From positions 1-64,000 of the forward strand of contig NZ_QGGO01000005.1 of NCBI RefSeq assembly GCF_003148625.1: a stretch of 64,000 nt of DNA, in the 5' to 3' direction. The stretch comes from Arcicella aurantiaca (GTDB lineage Bacteria > Bacteroidota > Bacteroidia > Cytophagales > Spirosomataceae). The notes below the pieces were generated by a model. The model was not told the DNA's origin. It saw nothing but the letters and a program-made list of their open reading frames with translations, and searched no databases. The number at the start of each line of letters is the position of its first letter. Positions within the stretch are counted from its first letter, which is position 1. Made by a program: the position numbers and the translations under genes. Positions 34,583 through 43,858 of the stretch are shown here, one piece after another.

Positions 34583-35290
34583 TTACTCTCCAATCATTTC
34601 TCTGAATCCTTTTTCAGTCTGGAAACCTACTGCACGCATCGTCAATTTACCATTTTTATAAATCAAAAACGTAGGGATTTCATCAATTTTGTATTCAGCA
34701 ATCAACGCTTTATTGGCATCTGAATCTACTTTTTCAAAGACAACTTTACCTTCCAACTCTGCTTTTAATTTATCAACAGTGGGCATCATTTTGATACAAG
34801 GACCACACCAAGTAGCATAAAAATCTAACACAACTATTTTATTGTCTTTCAAGAGTTTATCCACATATTCTTTTGACAAAGCATTTGATTTTTCCACAGG
34901 TTTTACGCCCTCAACAGGTTTCATTTTGGTTGTCCATTTCAAATATCCTCCGCCTAAATCGTAAACTTGCGTAAAACCATTTTGCTTAAAAATATTGGCA
35001 GCCTCAGCACTACGCCCGCCTGCCAAACAATACACAAAAACTGGTTTTGATTTATCTAATGTTTGAATCTTCTGGGTAAAATCTGCACTACGATAATCAA
35101 TATTCTGAGCTTTGGGTAAATGCCCGCCACCGTATTCACCCGTTGTGCGTACATCTACCAACTGAGCGGTTGGTGTTTCAGCATATTTTTTCTCAAATTC
35201 CTCAACTGACAAAACTTGTGAGAAGCCAATTGACGTATTTACAAAATATACTATTGCAAAAAATATGATTGAACAAATATTATTTTTCAT
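34583..35290 (-). CDS. Secreted rhodanese-thioredoxin fusion protein
   Basis: 235 residues with a signal peptide (to about GFSQ, residue 25), so it acts in the periplasm. Residues ~26-125 are a rhodanese domain with catalytic Cys88 in VYCLAGGRS; residues ~137-235 are a thioredoxin with WCGPC at 161-165 and the cis-Pro in EIPTFLIY. The fusion suggests a sulfurtransferase whose persulfide or disulfide is recycled by the attached thioredoxin, or a sulfur-linked step in protein disulfide reduction. That coupling is an inference from domain order. The gene stands alone between the acyltransferase and enolase. Confidence 0.88.
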   Translation of the reverse strand: MKNNICSIIFFAIVYFVNTSIGFSQVLSVEEFEKKYAETPTAQLVDVRTTGEYGGGHLPKAQNIDYRSADFTQKIQTLDKSKPVFVYCLAGGRSAEAANIFKQNGFTQVYDLGGGYLKWTTKMKPVEGVKPVEKSNALSKEYVDKLLKDNKIVVLDFYATWCGPCIKMMPTVDKLKAELEGKVVFEKVDSDANKALIAEYKIDEIPTFLIYKNGKLTMRAVGFQTEKGFREMIGE

Positions 35291-35479
35291 TTTTAAGGGG
35301 ATTAAAACAATTATGACATGAAACTATTAGAAAAGTACAAACAATCTTGAAAAAAGAATTAATTTTGTTTAGAATTTCTAAGCTATGAGCAATATGCTGT
35401 ACGCTTTAGGCAATATGTTTTTTTGAAAGCATATAAAGTTATCCCAATATACTGTAAAAGCCTATTGCCCAATGCGTAA

Positions 35480-36802
<1,323 letters not shown>

Positions 36803-36819
36803 GAATTTGATTTTCATGA

Positions 36820-36864
36820 AATGTAAAAATGCCCTACGGATTGTTCTGTAGGGCATTTTTTGTA
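36820..36864 (+). terminator. Terminator after eno
   Basis: AAATGCCCTAC pairs with GTAGGGCATTT around a ~10-nt loop and is followed by TTTTGT. Confidence 0.88.
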
Positions 36865-36894
36865 ATTTGGTATAGAAATAATTATTATTAATCA

Positions 36895-37317
36895 ATGAGA
36901 AAGTTGTTTAAGTATATTTTAAAAAGAGCATATTATGCCAGTTTAATTAATAATCATATTTTGACTACTTCAAATGAACATTTTGATGCAGTCAAAAAAA
37001 ATCTGTCTCGTGTACTTTCTTTTGGTATGTTTTTCATGCCTATTGTCGGAATCTTAATGATGATTGCAAAGATTTTAAAGCTATATAATACAATTCCATT
37101 TATTTTTCAATTGATTATTGCCTTGATTTCAATACCACTTATTCTTAATCCAGTAACAAGGATTTTAAACACTATTTCTTTGACTGAATTAGAAGAAAAC
37201 AATGCTGAAATACAGAAAAAATTAAGCAATGAATATTCATGGTTCGTCTTAATTTTTATGGCAAGTCTTGTATTTTTTATGGGTATGATACGATTTACTT
37301 ATTTACATTTTAGATGA
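36895..37317 (+). CDS. Small membrane protein of unknown function
   Basis: 140 residues with three likely membrane helices: FGMFFMPIVGILMMIAKIL, IPFIFQLIIALISIPLIL and WFVLIFMASLVFFMGMI. A short basic N-terminus (MRKLFKYILKRAYYASL) would face the cytoplasm. A charged stretch (LTELEENNAEIQKKL) lies between helices 2 and 3. I do not recognise the family. It starts 30 bp after the eno terminator. Confidence 0.6.
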   Translation: MRKLFKYILKRAYYASLINNHILTTSNEHFDAVKKNLSRVLSFGMFFMPIVGILMMIAKILKLYNTIPFIFQLIIALISIPLILNPVTRILNTISLTELEENNAEIQKKLSNEYSWFVLIFMASLVFFMGMIRFTYLHFR

Positions 37318-37371
37318 AATGAAAAACTAAAATACCGCTCTCAAATGTAAATTTTTCGTAAATAATTCCCC

Positions 37372-37379
37372 TATATTTG
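37372..37379 (+). promoter_or_regulatory. Candidate -7 element of the PIN toxin module
   Basis: TATATTTG matches TAnnTTTG and lies 17 bp before the first ORF of the module. Confidence 0.5.
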
Positions 37380-37396
37380 TATCAAAATAATCAACC

Positions 37397-37618
37397 ATGA
37401 CAAACACAACATACCAGCAAAATATCATTCCTCTTTTACAAAAAGGAAAGACCAATAGCTATCGTCCCGAAGACATAAAACGTTGGGGTGTTGAGAGGTT
37501 TTTAGACACCGTTTGTTCAAAAGAAGAAATTATTATACCTGTACTTGGGTTCACTGATGAAGAAAACAAAAGAATGACTACAACCTTAATTGAAGATACT
37601 AAAGAACATGATATTTGA
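37397..37618 (+). CDS. Candidate antitoxin of the PIN module
   Basis: 73 residues encoded directly upstream of, and overlapping by 11 bp, a PIN-domain gene, which is the usual position for the antitoxin. The central part (SYRPEDIKRWGVERFLDTVCSKEE) is helical and the C-terminus acidic (LIEDTKEHDI), which would suit wrapping the PIN active site. I see no classical ribbon-helix-helix or AbrB motif, so the antitoxin role is inferred from position. Confidence 0.6.
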   Translation: MTNTTYQQNIIPLLQKGKTNSYRPEDIKRWGVERFLDTVCSKEEIIIPVLGFTDEENKRMTTTLIEDTKEHDI

Positions 37619-38015
37619 TACAAATCTAATCATAAAACATATTCGTAAATCACAGAATCTACCCTCAAGAATTATTATCCCAATGCCCGTCGTTGGAGAA
37701 TTGAAAGCATTTGCACTAAAGTCTGATTGGGGAATACAAAAGGTGCTTTTTATGAATAATCTCTTTAATTTATTTCCATTAGTTGAAATAACCGAAGAAC
37801 TTACTGAAATCTACGCCCAAACCGATGCTTATAGTCAAGGAAGACTACAAGGGAATCCACTTCCACTCGGTGTCTCAGCCCGAAATATGGGTAAAAATGA
37901 TTTATGGATTGCTACCACTGCCTTATATTTCGACTTAGAACTCCATACAACTGATAATGATTTTGACCACTTAATTAATTTTGGGCTAAAATTAATTAAA
38001 CATCTTCCGTCATAA
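37608..38015 (+). CDS. PIN-domain (VapC-like) ribonuclease toxin
   Basis: 135 residues with the PIN-fold acidic residues in order: Asp in MIFDTNLIIKHI at the N-terminus, Glu in PVVGELKAFAL, Asp in GKNDLWIATTALYFDLELHTTDNDFDHL. VapC-type enzymes cut RNA, often tRNA, when the antitoxin is lost. I take the ATG at 37608, overlapping the antitoxin stop, which implies translational coupling; an ORF start at 37590 would add six residues. The tail INFGLKLIKHLPS is typical of the family. Confidence 0.85.
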   Translation: MIFDTNLIIKHIRKSQNLPSRIIIPMPVVGELKAFALKSDWGIQKVLFMNNLFNLFPLVEITEELTEIYAQTDAYSQGRLQGNPLPLGVSARNMGKNDLWIATTALYFDLELHTTDNDFDHLINFGLKLIKHLPS

Positions 38016-38079
38016 ATTTATCAATATATGAGATAGCATAAAATTACCCATTCAGTTAAAATCAGCACACATAATTCCC

Positions 38080-38087
38080 TATTTTTG
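38080..38087 (+). promoter_or_regulatory. Candidate -7 element of the potassium channel gene
   Basis: TATTTTTG fits TAnnTTTG and ends 16 bp before the ATG at 38104. Confidence 0.5.
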
Positions 38088-38103
38088 TACAAAAGCTGAT
38101 TAT

Positions 38104-38916
38104 ATGACTTCACTCAGAAAACGTGTACACAACATTCTTGAAATTTCTATCCGACGAAAAAGCGGAATTAGTTTCGTGATTAATCTTTTCTTGACGCTTG
38201 TTATTTTCTTCAATACCATTTCTATCATTTTGCATACTGTTCCATCAATCAGAGAAAAATACGAGCGTTTTTTTCATGAGTTTGAGATTTTTTCAGTGTC
38301 TGTTTTTGGTATTGAATATTTACTTAGAATTTGGTCGTGTGTAGAAAATGACAAATACAAACACCCTATTAAAGGTCGTTTAAAATTCGTTTTTTCTGTT
38401 TGGGGACTTATTGATTTACTCGCAATCTTACCTTTTTTTGCGTCTTATTTCACTAAAGATTTAGGATTTATTCGGATTCTTCGTTTACTCAGAATGTTGC
38501 GTTTGTTCAGAGTAAGTAAGTATTTTCATGCCCTAATCGTCATTCAACGGGTGATAAAAGACAAACAAGAAGAATTAGTTTTGAGTATGGTTTTTATCAT
38601 TTTTACGCTCATTATTTCATCAAGTTTAGTGTATTATGTAGAACATCCTGCTCAACCAGAAGCATTTAGTAGTATTCCAGAAGCGATGTGGTGGGGCGTC
38701 AATAACATGACAACGGCTGGTTATGGAGATTTAAAACCTATAACTCCATTGGGCAAAGTCTTAGGAGGTATTATTGCTATTTTGGGTGTATCATTTTTTG
38801 CTTTGCCAACAGGTATTTTGGCATCGGGATTTGCAGAACAAATTAGAGAACAAAGCGAAAGAAGAAAAATTAAATGCCCACATTGCGGAAAAGATTTTAA
38901 TGAACATAAACATTGA
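38104..38916 (+). CDS. Voltage-gated potassium channel with C-terminal zinc-ribbon-like tail
   Basis: 270 residues with six membrane segments. S4 carries regularly spaced Arg residues (FIRILRLLRMLRLFRVSKYF), marking a voltage sensor. The pore loop is SIPEAMWWGVNNMTTAGYGDLKPITPLGK, with a TAGYGD filter selective for K+. After S6 (GILASGFAEQIREQSERRK) the protein ends in KCPHCGKDFNEHKH, a CxxC...HxH cluster that could bind a metal. The Kv-type core is certain; a metal-sensing role for the tail is an inference. Confidence 0.92.
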   Translation: MTSLRKRVHNILEISIRRKSGISFVINLFLTLVIFFNTISIILHTVPSIREKYERFFHEFEIFSVSVFGIEYLLRIWSCVENDKYKHPIKGRLKFVFSVWGLIDLLAILPFFASYFTKDLGFIRILRLLRMLRLFRVSKYFHALIVIQRVIKDKQEELVLSMVFIIFTLIISSSLVYYVEHPAQPEAFSSIPEAMWWGVNNMTTAGYGDLKPITPLGKVLGGIIAILGVSFFALPTGILASGFAEQIREQSERRKIKCPHCGKDFNEHKH

Positions 38917-38965
38917 TGAAGCTTATGAGTTATTAAGGAATGAGTAAAGGGTATTTTACTCATAA

Positions 38966-39014
38966 CCTAAAAAAAGCCTTGCAGAATCATTTTCTACAAG
39001 GCTTTTTTAATTGA
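38966..39014. terminator. Bidirectional terminator between the potassium channel gene and ccmF
   Basis: AAAAAAGCCTTG pairs with CAAGGCTTTTTT around a ~15-nt loop, with A and T runs on opposite sides; it can serve both convergent genes. Confidence 0.85.
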
Positions 39015-39023
39015 TAAGTAATA

Positions 39024-41627
39024 TTATAATCCTTTATCTCGCATTAATCTGAATTCTCGATAACGTCTGATAATTGCCATTACAAAACCCAAAGAAAGTA
39101 CCAAAGTTCCAATCCATAAAAGGTTGATTAATGGTTTTTCGATAGCTTTTAGTACCACATAATCTCTTTGTGTTGTATTGAAAGCAAATTCAAATTTACC
39201 CGTTTTAGGGTCGATATTAACAAATTTTGCTCTAATACCTACTTCGTTATTTTCAATTGGTGGCATGGCTACCATTCCTCCACGAATCACAAAAATTGGC
39301 TTTATTTCATATTGAATAAACTCTTTGCCCATTACTTTGATAGTTGCTTGCACGGCAGCATCTCCTGCACCTAATGGTTTTCCTTCAAATTCATTCACAC
39401 GAGTTACGTTATCTAATACTGCAACATAATCATTCAAAAAGAAAGTATCTTTTATAGCTACTGAATAGTTTTCCGTTTTACTCCACTCACGTTGGTCTAA
39501 GTCTGGAGCAAGGGCAACGTAAGTATATAAATCTGTCCCAAGATTACGTTTTAGAGCTGGAGACACCGAATTACCCATTTTCTTATTAATCTGAAAACGA
39601 GGGAAAAGCGTTGTTATCTTTCCATCTTTATCTCTAAAGTCAATTTCATAATATTTATTTTCTGGGAAAACGGGCAAGGTATCTCCTTTTGAATAATATT
39701 TCTTTCCTTTTTGCTCAATGTCTTGCAAAGCAACTGCGTGGAAGTCATTTTCAATAATTTCCACCTGCTCTGGACGAAGATAATCTGGTAATTCACGTCC
39801 TTCTACACGCACGCCTTTGTAAGTAAGCGTATAATCGTCCATTTTTTGTGGCGTATTTAGCCACAACATAACGTTTTCTTTATTTTCCTTCCCGTTATTA
39901 TCCGTAAATGATTTATCGTTTGAAATGTTAAAACCTGCGGTATTAATAGAAACAACTTTTGAATATCCAGAAGAGAATAAAATCCCTAAAAGCATCATGG
40001 CAACGCCTATATGTGTAACCGCCCCACCTGATAGCTTGTAGTTTCCTTTGAAAATATCAAACAAAATTGAGCCGTTGGTGATGATAGAGAAAATTCCACC
40101 AAACAATAAAATAATATAAGTTGGCGACTCAAAGAAATCTCCTGTTTGAGATTTTGTTGTGAAGAAAATGACAACAAATGTCAAGATTAAACTTGCCAAC
40201 AATGGTGTTAAAAAATATTTTGCAAAATTCTCTTGTTTAATTTTCTTCCACCAAAAAGCTTGTCCAATACCCGAAAATACTGCCATTCCGACGCCAAACC
40301 ACAACTGAAATTTAGAGTAATAAGTTGGAGCATCAGCAGGAGGAGCTAATTTTGACACAAAACCCAAACCTTCTACAATTTTATTATAAACAGGCAATGA
40401 GGTTGCCGCAATGATTTGGAAAGCAGATAAACAAAGAGTTGTTGCCCCTAAGAAAATCCAAAACTCACGACTATAAGTTGACACTTCTTTTTCGTCTGAT
40501 GGGACTTCTTTCCATCTCCAAACTAACAAACCAATGGCAATAAATAAGAAGAAAAGTAAGTAAATCAACAATTGACCCGAAAGCCCTAAATCAGTAAATG
40601 AGTGAACCGAAGCTTCTCCTAAAATACCACTTCTATTCAAAAATGTTGAGTACAAAACCAATATAAACGTAGCAATTACCAAAATAAATGAGGTTCTTAG
40701 AGCAGTTTGATTCGTTTTGTAAATAATCATACAGTGAATGGTGGCAACTAATACCAACCAAGGTACAAAAGAAGCATTTTCAACAGGGTCCCAGTTCCAA
40801 TATCCACCAAAGTTCAGGGTTTCATACGCCCAATAGCCACCCATGATAATACCAACGCCTAAAACCAAACCCGATACCAAAGCCCAAGGCAAAGCTGGAC
40901 GAATCCAAGCTGAATATTCACCTCTCCACAAACCCGCCATTGCATAAGCGAAAGGAATTAGGGTTGTTGCAAAACCTAAGAAAAGGGTTGGCGGGTGAAT
41001 TACCATCCAATAATTTTGAAGCAATGGATTCAATCCACGACCATCTTCTGCAATGAAATCAGGTTTCATTTGCCAAATGGGTAAATCAGGCATGGCTTCT
41101 CTCATCATTAAGAACGGCGATGACCCAATTTTCAAATCAATTACAGGCAAAACAACTCCCAAAATCATTGAACAAAGGAAAGTTTGAACTGCTGCAAAAA
41201 TTGCCATTACGGGTGCTTCCCAATGTTTATTGGTTTTGATAAGGATAATTCCTAAAACTGCGTGCCAGAATATCCACAAAAGGAAACTTCCCTCCTGCCC
41301 TTCCCAGAAACAAGAAATTATATAGTAAACAGGCAGTGCTTTTGATGAGTGCGACCAAGCGTAATGATATTCAAAATAATGGTTGTAAATAATTGAGAAT
41401 AAAGAAATTATTACGCCTACAACTGCTGCACCATGAATATAAAAGGCATAGCGAGAAAAGCGTTTCCAAGATTCTTGTTGGTCTAAATCAGTGGTTTGTA
41501 CAGATTTGAAATAGCCAAAAGTTGCAATTACTGATGCCACGAATGACAGAATAATGCACAAATGACCTATATTTCCGATGGTTGTATGAAACATTTTATT
41601 TTTGAATGTACTGAGTTTGTTTATCAT
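39024..41627 (-). CDS. ccmF: Cytochrome c maturation protein CcmF (haem lyase)
   Basis: CcmF joins haem to apocytochrome c at the periplasmic face of the inner membrane. The 867-residue protein is longer than the E. coli one (about 650). It has many membrane helices and the haem-handling WWD motif GGYWNWDPVENASFVPWL near residue 280, preceded by NPLLQNYWMVIHPPTLFLGF with a haem-ligand-type His. The C-terminal half adds a large soluble region (residues ~560-830) before a last membrane helix. The first ATG is at 41627, but relatives often begin at MFHTTIGNIGHL (41594). It is the last gene of the ccm operon and follows a HEPN-MNT pair rather than ccmE directly. Confidence 0.92.
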   Translation of the reverse strand: MINKLSTFKNKMFHTTIGNIGHLCIILSFVASVIATFGYFKSVQTTDLDQQESWKRFSRYAFYIHGAAVVGVIISLFSIIYNHYFEYHYAWSHSSKALPVYYIISCFWEGQEGSFLLWIFWHAVLGIILIKTNKHWEAPVMAIFAAVQTFLCSMILGVVLPVIDLKIGSSPFLMMREAMPDLPIWQMKPDFIAEDGRGLNPLLQNYWMVIHPPTLFLGFATTLIPFAYAMAGLWRGEYSAWIRPALPWALVSGLVLGVGIIMGGYWAYETLNFGGYWNWDPVENASFVPWLVLVATIHCMIIYKTNQTALRTSFILVIATFILVLYSTFLNRSGILGEASVHSFTDLGLSGQLLIYLLFFLFIAIGLLVWRWKEVPSDEKEVSTYSREFWIFLGATTLCLSAFQIIAATSLPVYNKIVEGLGFVSKLAPPADAPTYYSKFQLWFGVGMAVFSGIGQAFWWKKIKQENFAKYFLTPLLASLILTFVVIFFTTKSQTGDFFESPTYIILLFGGIFSIITNGSILFDIFKGNYKLSGGAVTHIGVAMMLLGILFSSGYSKVVSINTAGFNISNDKSFTDNNGKENKENVMLWLNTPQKMDDYTLTYKGVRVEGRELPDYLRPEQVEIIENDFHAVALQDIEQKGKKYYSKGDTLPVFPENKYYEIDFRDKDGKITTLFPRFQINKKMGNSVSPALKRNLGTDLYTYVALAPDLDQREWSKTENYSVAIKDTFFLNDYVAVLDNVTRVNEFEGKPLGAGDAAVQATIKVMGKEFIQYEIKPIFVIRGGMVAMPPIENNEVGIRAKFVNIDPKTGKFEFAFNTTQRDYVVLKAIEKPLINLLWIGTLVLSLGFVMAIIRRYREFRLMRDKGL

Positions 41628-41702
41628 TATATCCCAAATATTGGGAATCTATTTTCAATCAAATGAAGACGAAAGATTAGCAGGCTGAAAGAATATAAAT
41701 AT

Positions 41703-42050
41703 TTACGAAATTGTTTCAATAATCCTTTCAATATTTGGAATTAGAGAGGGTATCTCATTTTGAATAACTGTCCAAACAATCTTATCATCCAGTCCAAAGT
41801 ATTCATGAACAATTACGTTTCTAAATCCAATAATTGTTCGCCATGGAATCTCTGGGTTTGCTGCATGAATATTTTCAGATAGTCTATTTGAAGCCTCGCC
41901 TATTATTTCAAGTTGCCGAACCGATGCGTTTAACATCATTGAGTTACTCGAAAACTCTTCAAAAGTAGCATCTTTTACATATTCCAAAATCTCACTTGCG
42001 GCTTCAAGAATATGTAATAAACGAACTTTATCTCCCAATCTATCTTGCAT
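41703..42050 (-). CDS. HEPN-domain toxin-like protein (DUF86/HepT type)
   Basis: 115 residues, all helical, with the HEPN RNase motif R-x4-H in GFRNVIVHEYFG. HepT-like proteins are RNases that pair with MNT nucleotidyltransferases, which inactivate them by adding AMP near the active site. Its start overlaps the upstream MNT gene by 11 bp, the normal coupled arrangement. The pair sits between ccmE and ccmF on the same strand. Confidence 0.9.
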   Translation of the reverse strand: MQDRLGDKVRLLHILEAASEILEYVKDATFEEFSSNSMMLNASVRQLEIIGEASNRLSENIHAANPEIPWRTIIGFRNVIVHEYFGLDDKIVWTVIQNEIPSLIPNIERIIETIS

Positions 42051-42333
42051 ATATTAGTTCCTTTTCTTGTTCAACAAGTGGTCTTACAAATTTTGACAAT
42101 GCTCTTTCTGATACTAAATCTACTTTTCTGAGCAGCTTTTCTTGCAAATCCAGTTGCATTTGAACAAATCCTAAACCGATAGACTGAGAATAATCTAACT
42201 CTACCAAAATATCAATGTCACTTTTTTCAGTAGCTTCTCCTCTGACAAATGACCCAAAAAGATATGCTTTCAAAACTGGCTTGTCTTGAAAATAATCAAT
42301 TATAATTTGGCGATATTTTGAATCTAAAGTCAT
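42040..42333 (-). CDS. MNT-type minimal nucleotidyltransferase antitoxin
   Basis: 97 residues with the nucleotidyltransferase motif LFGSFVRGEATEKSDIDILVEL near residue 25 (GSxxRG...SDxD). The remainder (FVQMQLDLQEKLLRKVDLVSERAL) carries the third acidic position, VDLV. In HepT-MntA modules this enzyme modifies the HEPN toxin. It starts 6 bp after the ccmE stop, so it is probably transcribed with the ccm genes. Confidence 0.9.
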   Translation of the reverse strand: MTLDSKYRQIIIDYFQDKPVLKAYLFGSFVRGEATEKSDIDILVELDYSQSIGLGFVQMQLDLQEKLLRKVDLVSERALSKFVRPLVEQEKELIYAR

Positions 42334-42339
42334 CTAATT

Positions 42340-42780
42340 TTATGACTGCTTCGCTGGTTTTTCTACTTCTTTAAACTCAGCATTTCCATCTTGATATTTT
42401 GATGGACATTTCAACAAGATTTTTTCACATTTGAAAACCTGCCCTTCCATATTACCGATGATAACAATTTGTTCAGCTTTTCCTAAATCTTGTGGCTTAG
42501 GAGCATTATAAACTACTTTTTGTGAGCGACCTTTGTTATCAGTTAAGGTAAATTCTAAGTGATTGGCGTCAATCGCTGGGTTATAAATCAAATCTTCAAT
42601 ATCCCCCGAAGCACTTTTTTTCAGTTTACCAACCACGTGAACTTGATTAACATCACCGCTTTTCGCCTTTACTTCCGCATCAGCAAAATCTGTGTAGGTA
42701 CTTGCTTCTGTACCTGTTGAAACAAGGATTGCCACAGCAATAGCAATCACGATAAGTCCGAAAATATGTGTCTTTTTCAT
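42340..42780 (-). CDS. ccmE: Haem chaperone CcmE, CXXXY variant
   Basis: CcmE carries haem from CcmC to CcmF in the periplasm. The 146-residue protein has an N-terminal membrane anchor (IFGLIVIAIAVAILVSTG) and an OB-fold (VNQVHVVGKLKKS, LEFTLTDNKGRSQKVVYNA, VIIGNMEGQVFKCEKILLKCPSKYQDG). In E. coli haem is attached to a His in a LAKHDENY-type motif; here the equivalent site reads LLKCPSKYQ, which is the Cys-x-x-x-Tyr form described for archaea and some bacteria that also lack CcmH. No CcmH is seen in this window. A hairpin of short words precedes the start codon. Confidence 0.9.
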   Translation of the reverse strand: MKKTHIFGLIVIAIAVAILVSTGTEASTYTDFADAEVKAKSGDVNQVHVVGKLKKSASGDIEDLIYNPAIDANHLEFTLTDNKGRSQKVVYNAPKPQDLGKAEQIVIIGNMEGQVFKCEKILLKCPSKYQDGNAEFKEVEKPAKQS

Positions 42781-42790
42781 ATTAGTTGTT

Positions 42791-42860
42791 AGGTTTTAGT
42801 GGTTAGGTTTTAGGAGTTAGTTACAAAATACTAAGACCTAAAACCTAACTCCTAAAACCT
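42791..42860. repeat. Short-word hairpin directly upstream of ccmE
   Basis: The 30-nt arms 42791-42820 (AGGTTTTAGTGGTTAGG...) and 42831-42860 are complementary at 26 of 30 positions around a 10-nt loop. The hairpin ends 10 nt before the ccmE start codon on the coding strand, and overlaps the ccmD stop codon. Confidence 0.85.
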
Positions 42861-43080
42861 ATTTTTTAATTTGTTTTTCTAACTTTGAAATTTTACTGTC
42901 AAGGTTTACTAAATAAACGATGATTCCTGTAAAAATGGTTGCAACAACCGCTACTACTACATAGATTCTACCATCTTCATAAAGTTTATCTGCCATGTCT
43001 ATTTCATTTGAGGCATTTTCCTGAGCAAACAAACTTACCGAGATTAATAAAAACGTGATTAGGGAAAGTATTTTTTTCAT
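42859..43080 (-). CDS. ccmD: CcmD-family small membrane protein
   Basis: 73 residues: a signal peptide (MKKILSLITFLLISVSLFAQ), a short acidic linker (ENASNEIDMADKLYEDG), one membrane helix (IYVVVAVVATIFTGIIVYLV) and a basic coiled C-terminus (NLDSKISKLEKQIKK). This matches the CcmD-like proteins of Bacteroidota ccm operons. CcmD helps release haem-loaded CcmE from CcmC. It follows the DUF4365 gene by 2 bp. Confidence 0.8.
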   Translation of the reverse strand: MKKILSLITFLLISVSLFAQENASNEIDMADKLYEDGRIYVVVAVVATIFTGIIVYLVNLDSKISKLEKQIKK

Positions 43081-43082
43081 TT

Positions 43083-43562
43083 TTAAAATATTATAAAGTC
43101 TTCAAAATTGTTTTGATATTCGGTTAGGTCAATTTGCTTATTGGTCACCTTTCCGTTTTTGAAAGTTAATCTTAGTGTAAGATTGTCTTTGTATTCAGAA
43201 CCTGACGATTGATTTTCATATAATCCAAGCAATGTTTCTTGGTCAATTATAATTGGTTGATTCCAATTCTCAATTTCTCTGACTACCAAGACATAGCTAA
43301 CTTCTTTAATGGAGTCTCTTAATTGTTTCAGAGACAATTTGAATTGAGCTGTATAACCTCCATTTTTAAGATAAATTGCCTTTGAGGTCTTTACTTGTAC
43401 TCGTACAAGTTCCCCGTTAAAATCTTTCACCACGAAAATATCATCACCAACATCTACCTCTGGAATTGCCACATTCCAACCTCTTAAAAGAAATTCAGAC
43501 ATCACAAACAAATGCCCTGCCTTACCAAAATATAGATGTTCGTTAGGGAATTGGTTATTCAT
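43083..43562 (-). CDS. DUF4365-like predicted nuclease-fold protein
   Basis: 159 residues with the order expected for a PD-(D/E)xK-like core: GKAGHLFVMSEFLLRGWNVAIPEVDVGDDIFVV, then VRVQVKTS. The Asp in DVGDD and the Q-V-K of RVQVKTS would be the metal-binding residues, with Gln in place of Glu as in some resolvases. DUF4365 proteins often occur in defence or mobile contexts. It overlaps the preceding 99-residue ORF by 8 bp, so the two form a pair embedded between ccmC and ccmD. Nuclease activity is an inference. Confidence 0.7.
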   Translation of the reverse strand: MNNQFPNEHLYFGKAGHLFVMSEFLLRGWNVAIPEVDVGDDIFVVKDFNGELVRVQVKTSKAIYLKNGGYTAQFKLSLKQLRDSIKEVSYVLVVREIENWNQPIIIDQETLLGLYENQSSGSEYKDNLTLRLTFKNGKVTNKQIDLTEYQNNFEDFIIF

Positions 43563-43854
43563 ATAAATTCAAATCTTCTATTTTCGTGTCTGATTCTGGG
43601 TCGTAAAACGAGACTGTTTTGATTTTTTTAAGGTCTTCTTGATTATACATTCCTAAAAGTAGTGGAAGTACAGCCGTTTCTAACCATCCTAACATGGATT
43701 GAAAATTACTTTTTTTTCCATAATTAACAACAATAAAACTTGCAGGATTTGCTCTATCTCCAAATTCTTCAATAATTTTCAATTTCTGATTTGGTAGAAT
43801 TGAAAAACCGTAGCCACTTGACTGCTTTGTTAGATAAACTCTTAAATTCTCCAT
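43555..43854 (-). CDS. Small protein of unknown function paired with the DUF4365 gene
   Basis: 99 residues, soluble, mixed charge, with FIVVNYGKKSNFQSMLGWLETAVLPLLLGMYNQEDLKK in the middle and an acidic end (YDPESDTKIEDLNLYE). I do not recognise a family. The 8-bp overlap with the predicted nuclease gene and the 4-bp gap to ccmC indicate co-translation. It could be an immunity or antitoxin partner, which is only a guess from gene order. Confidence 0.65.
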   Translation of the reverse strand: MENLRVYLTKQSSGYGFSILPNQKLKIIEEFGDRANPASFIVVNYGKKSNFQSMLGWLETAVLPLLLGMYNQEDLKKIKTVSFYDPESDTKIEDLNLYE

Positions 43855-43858
43855 AACC

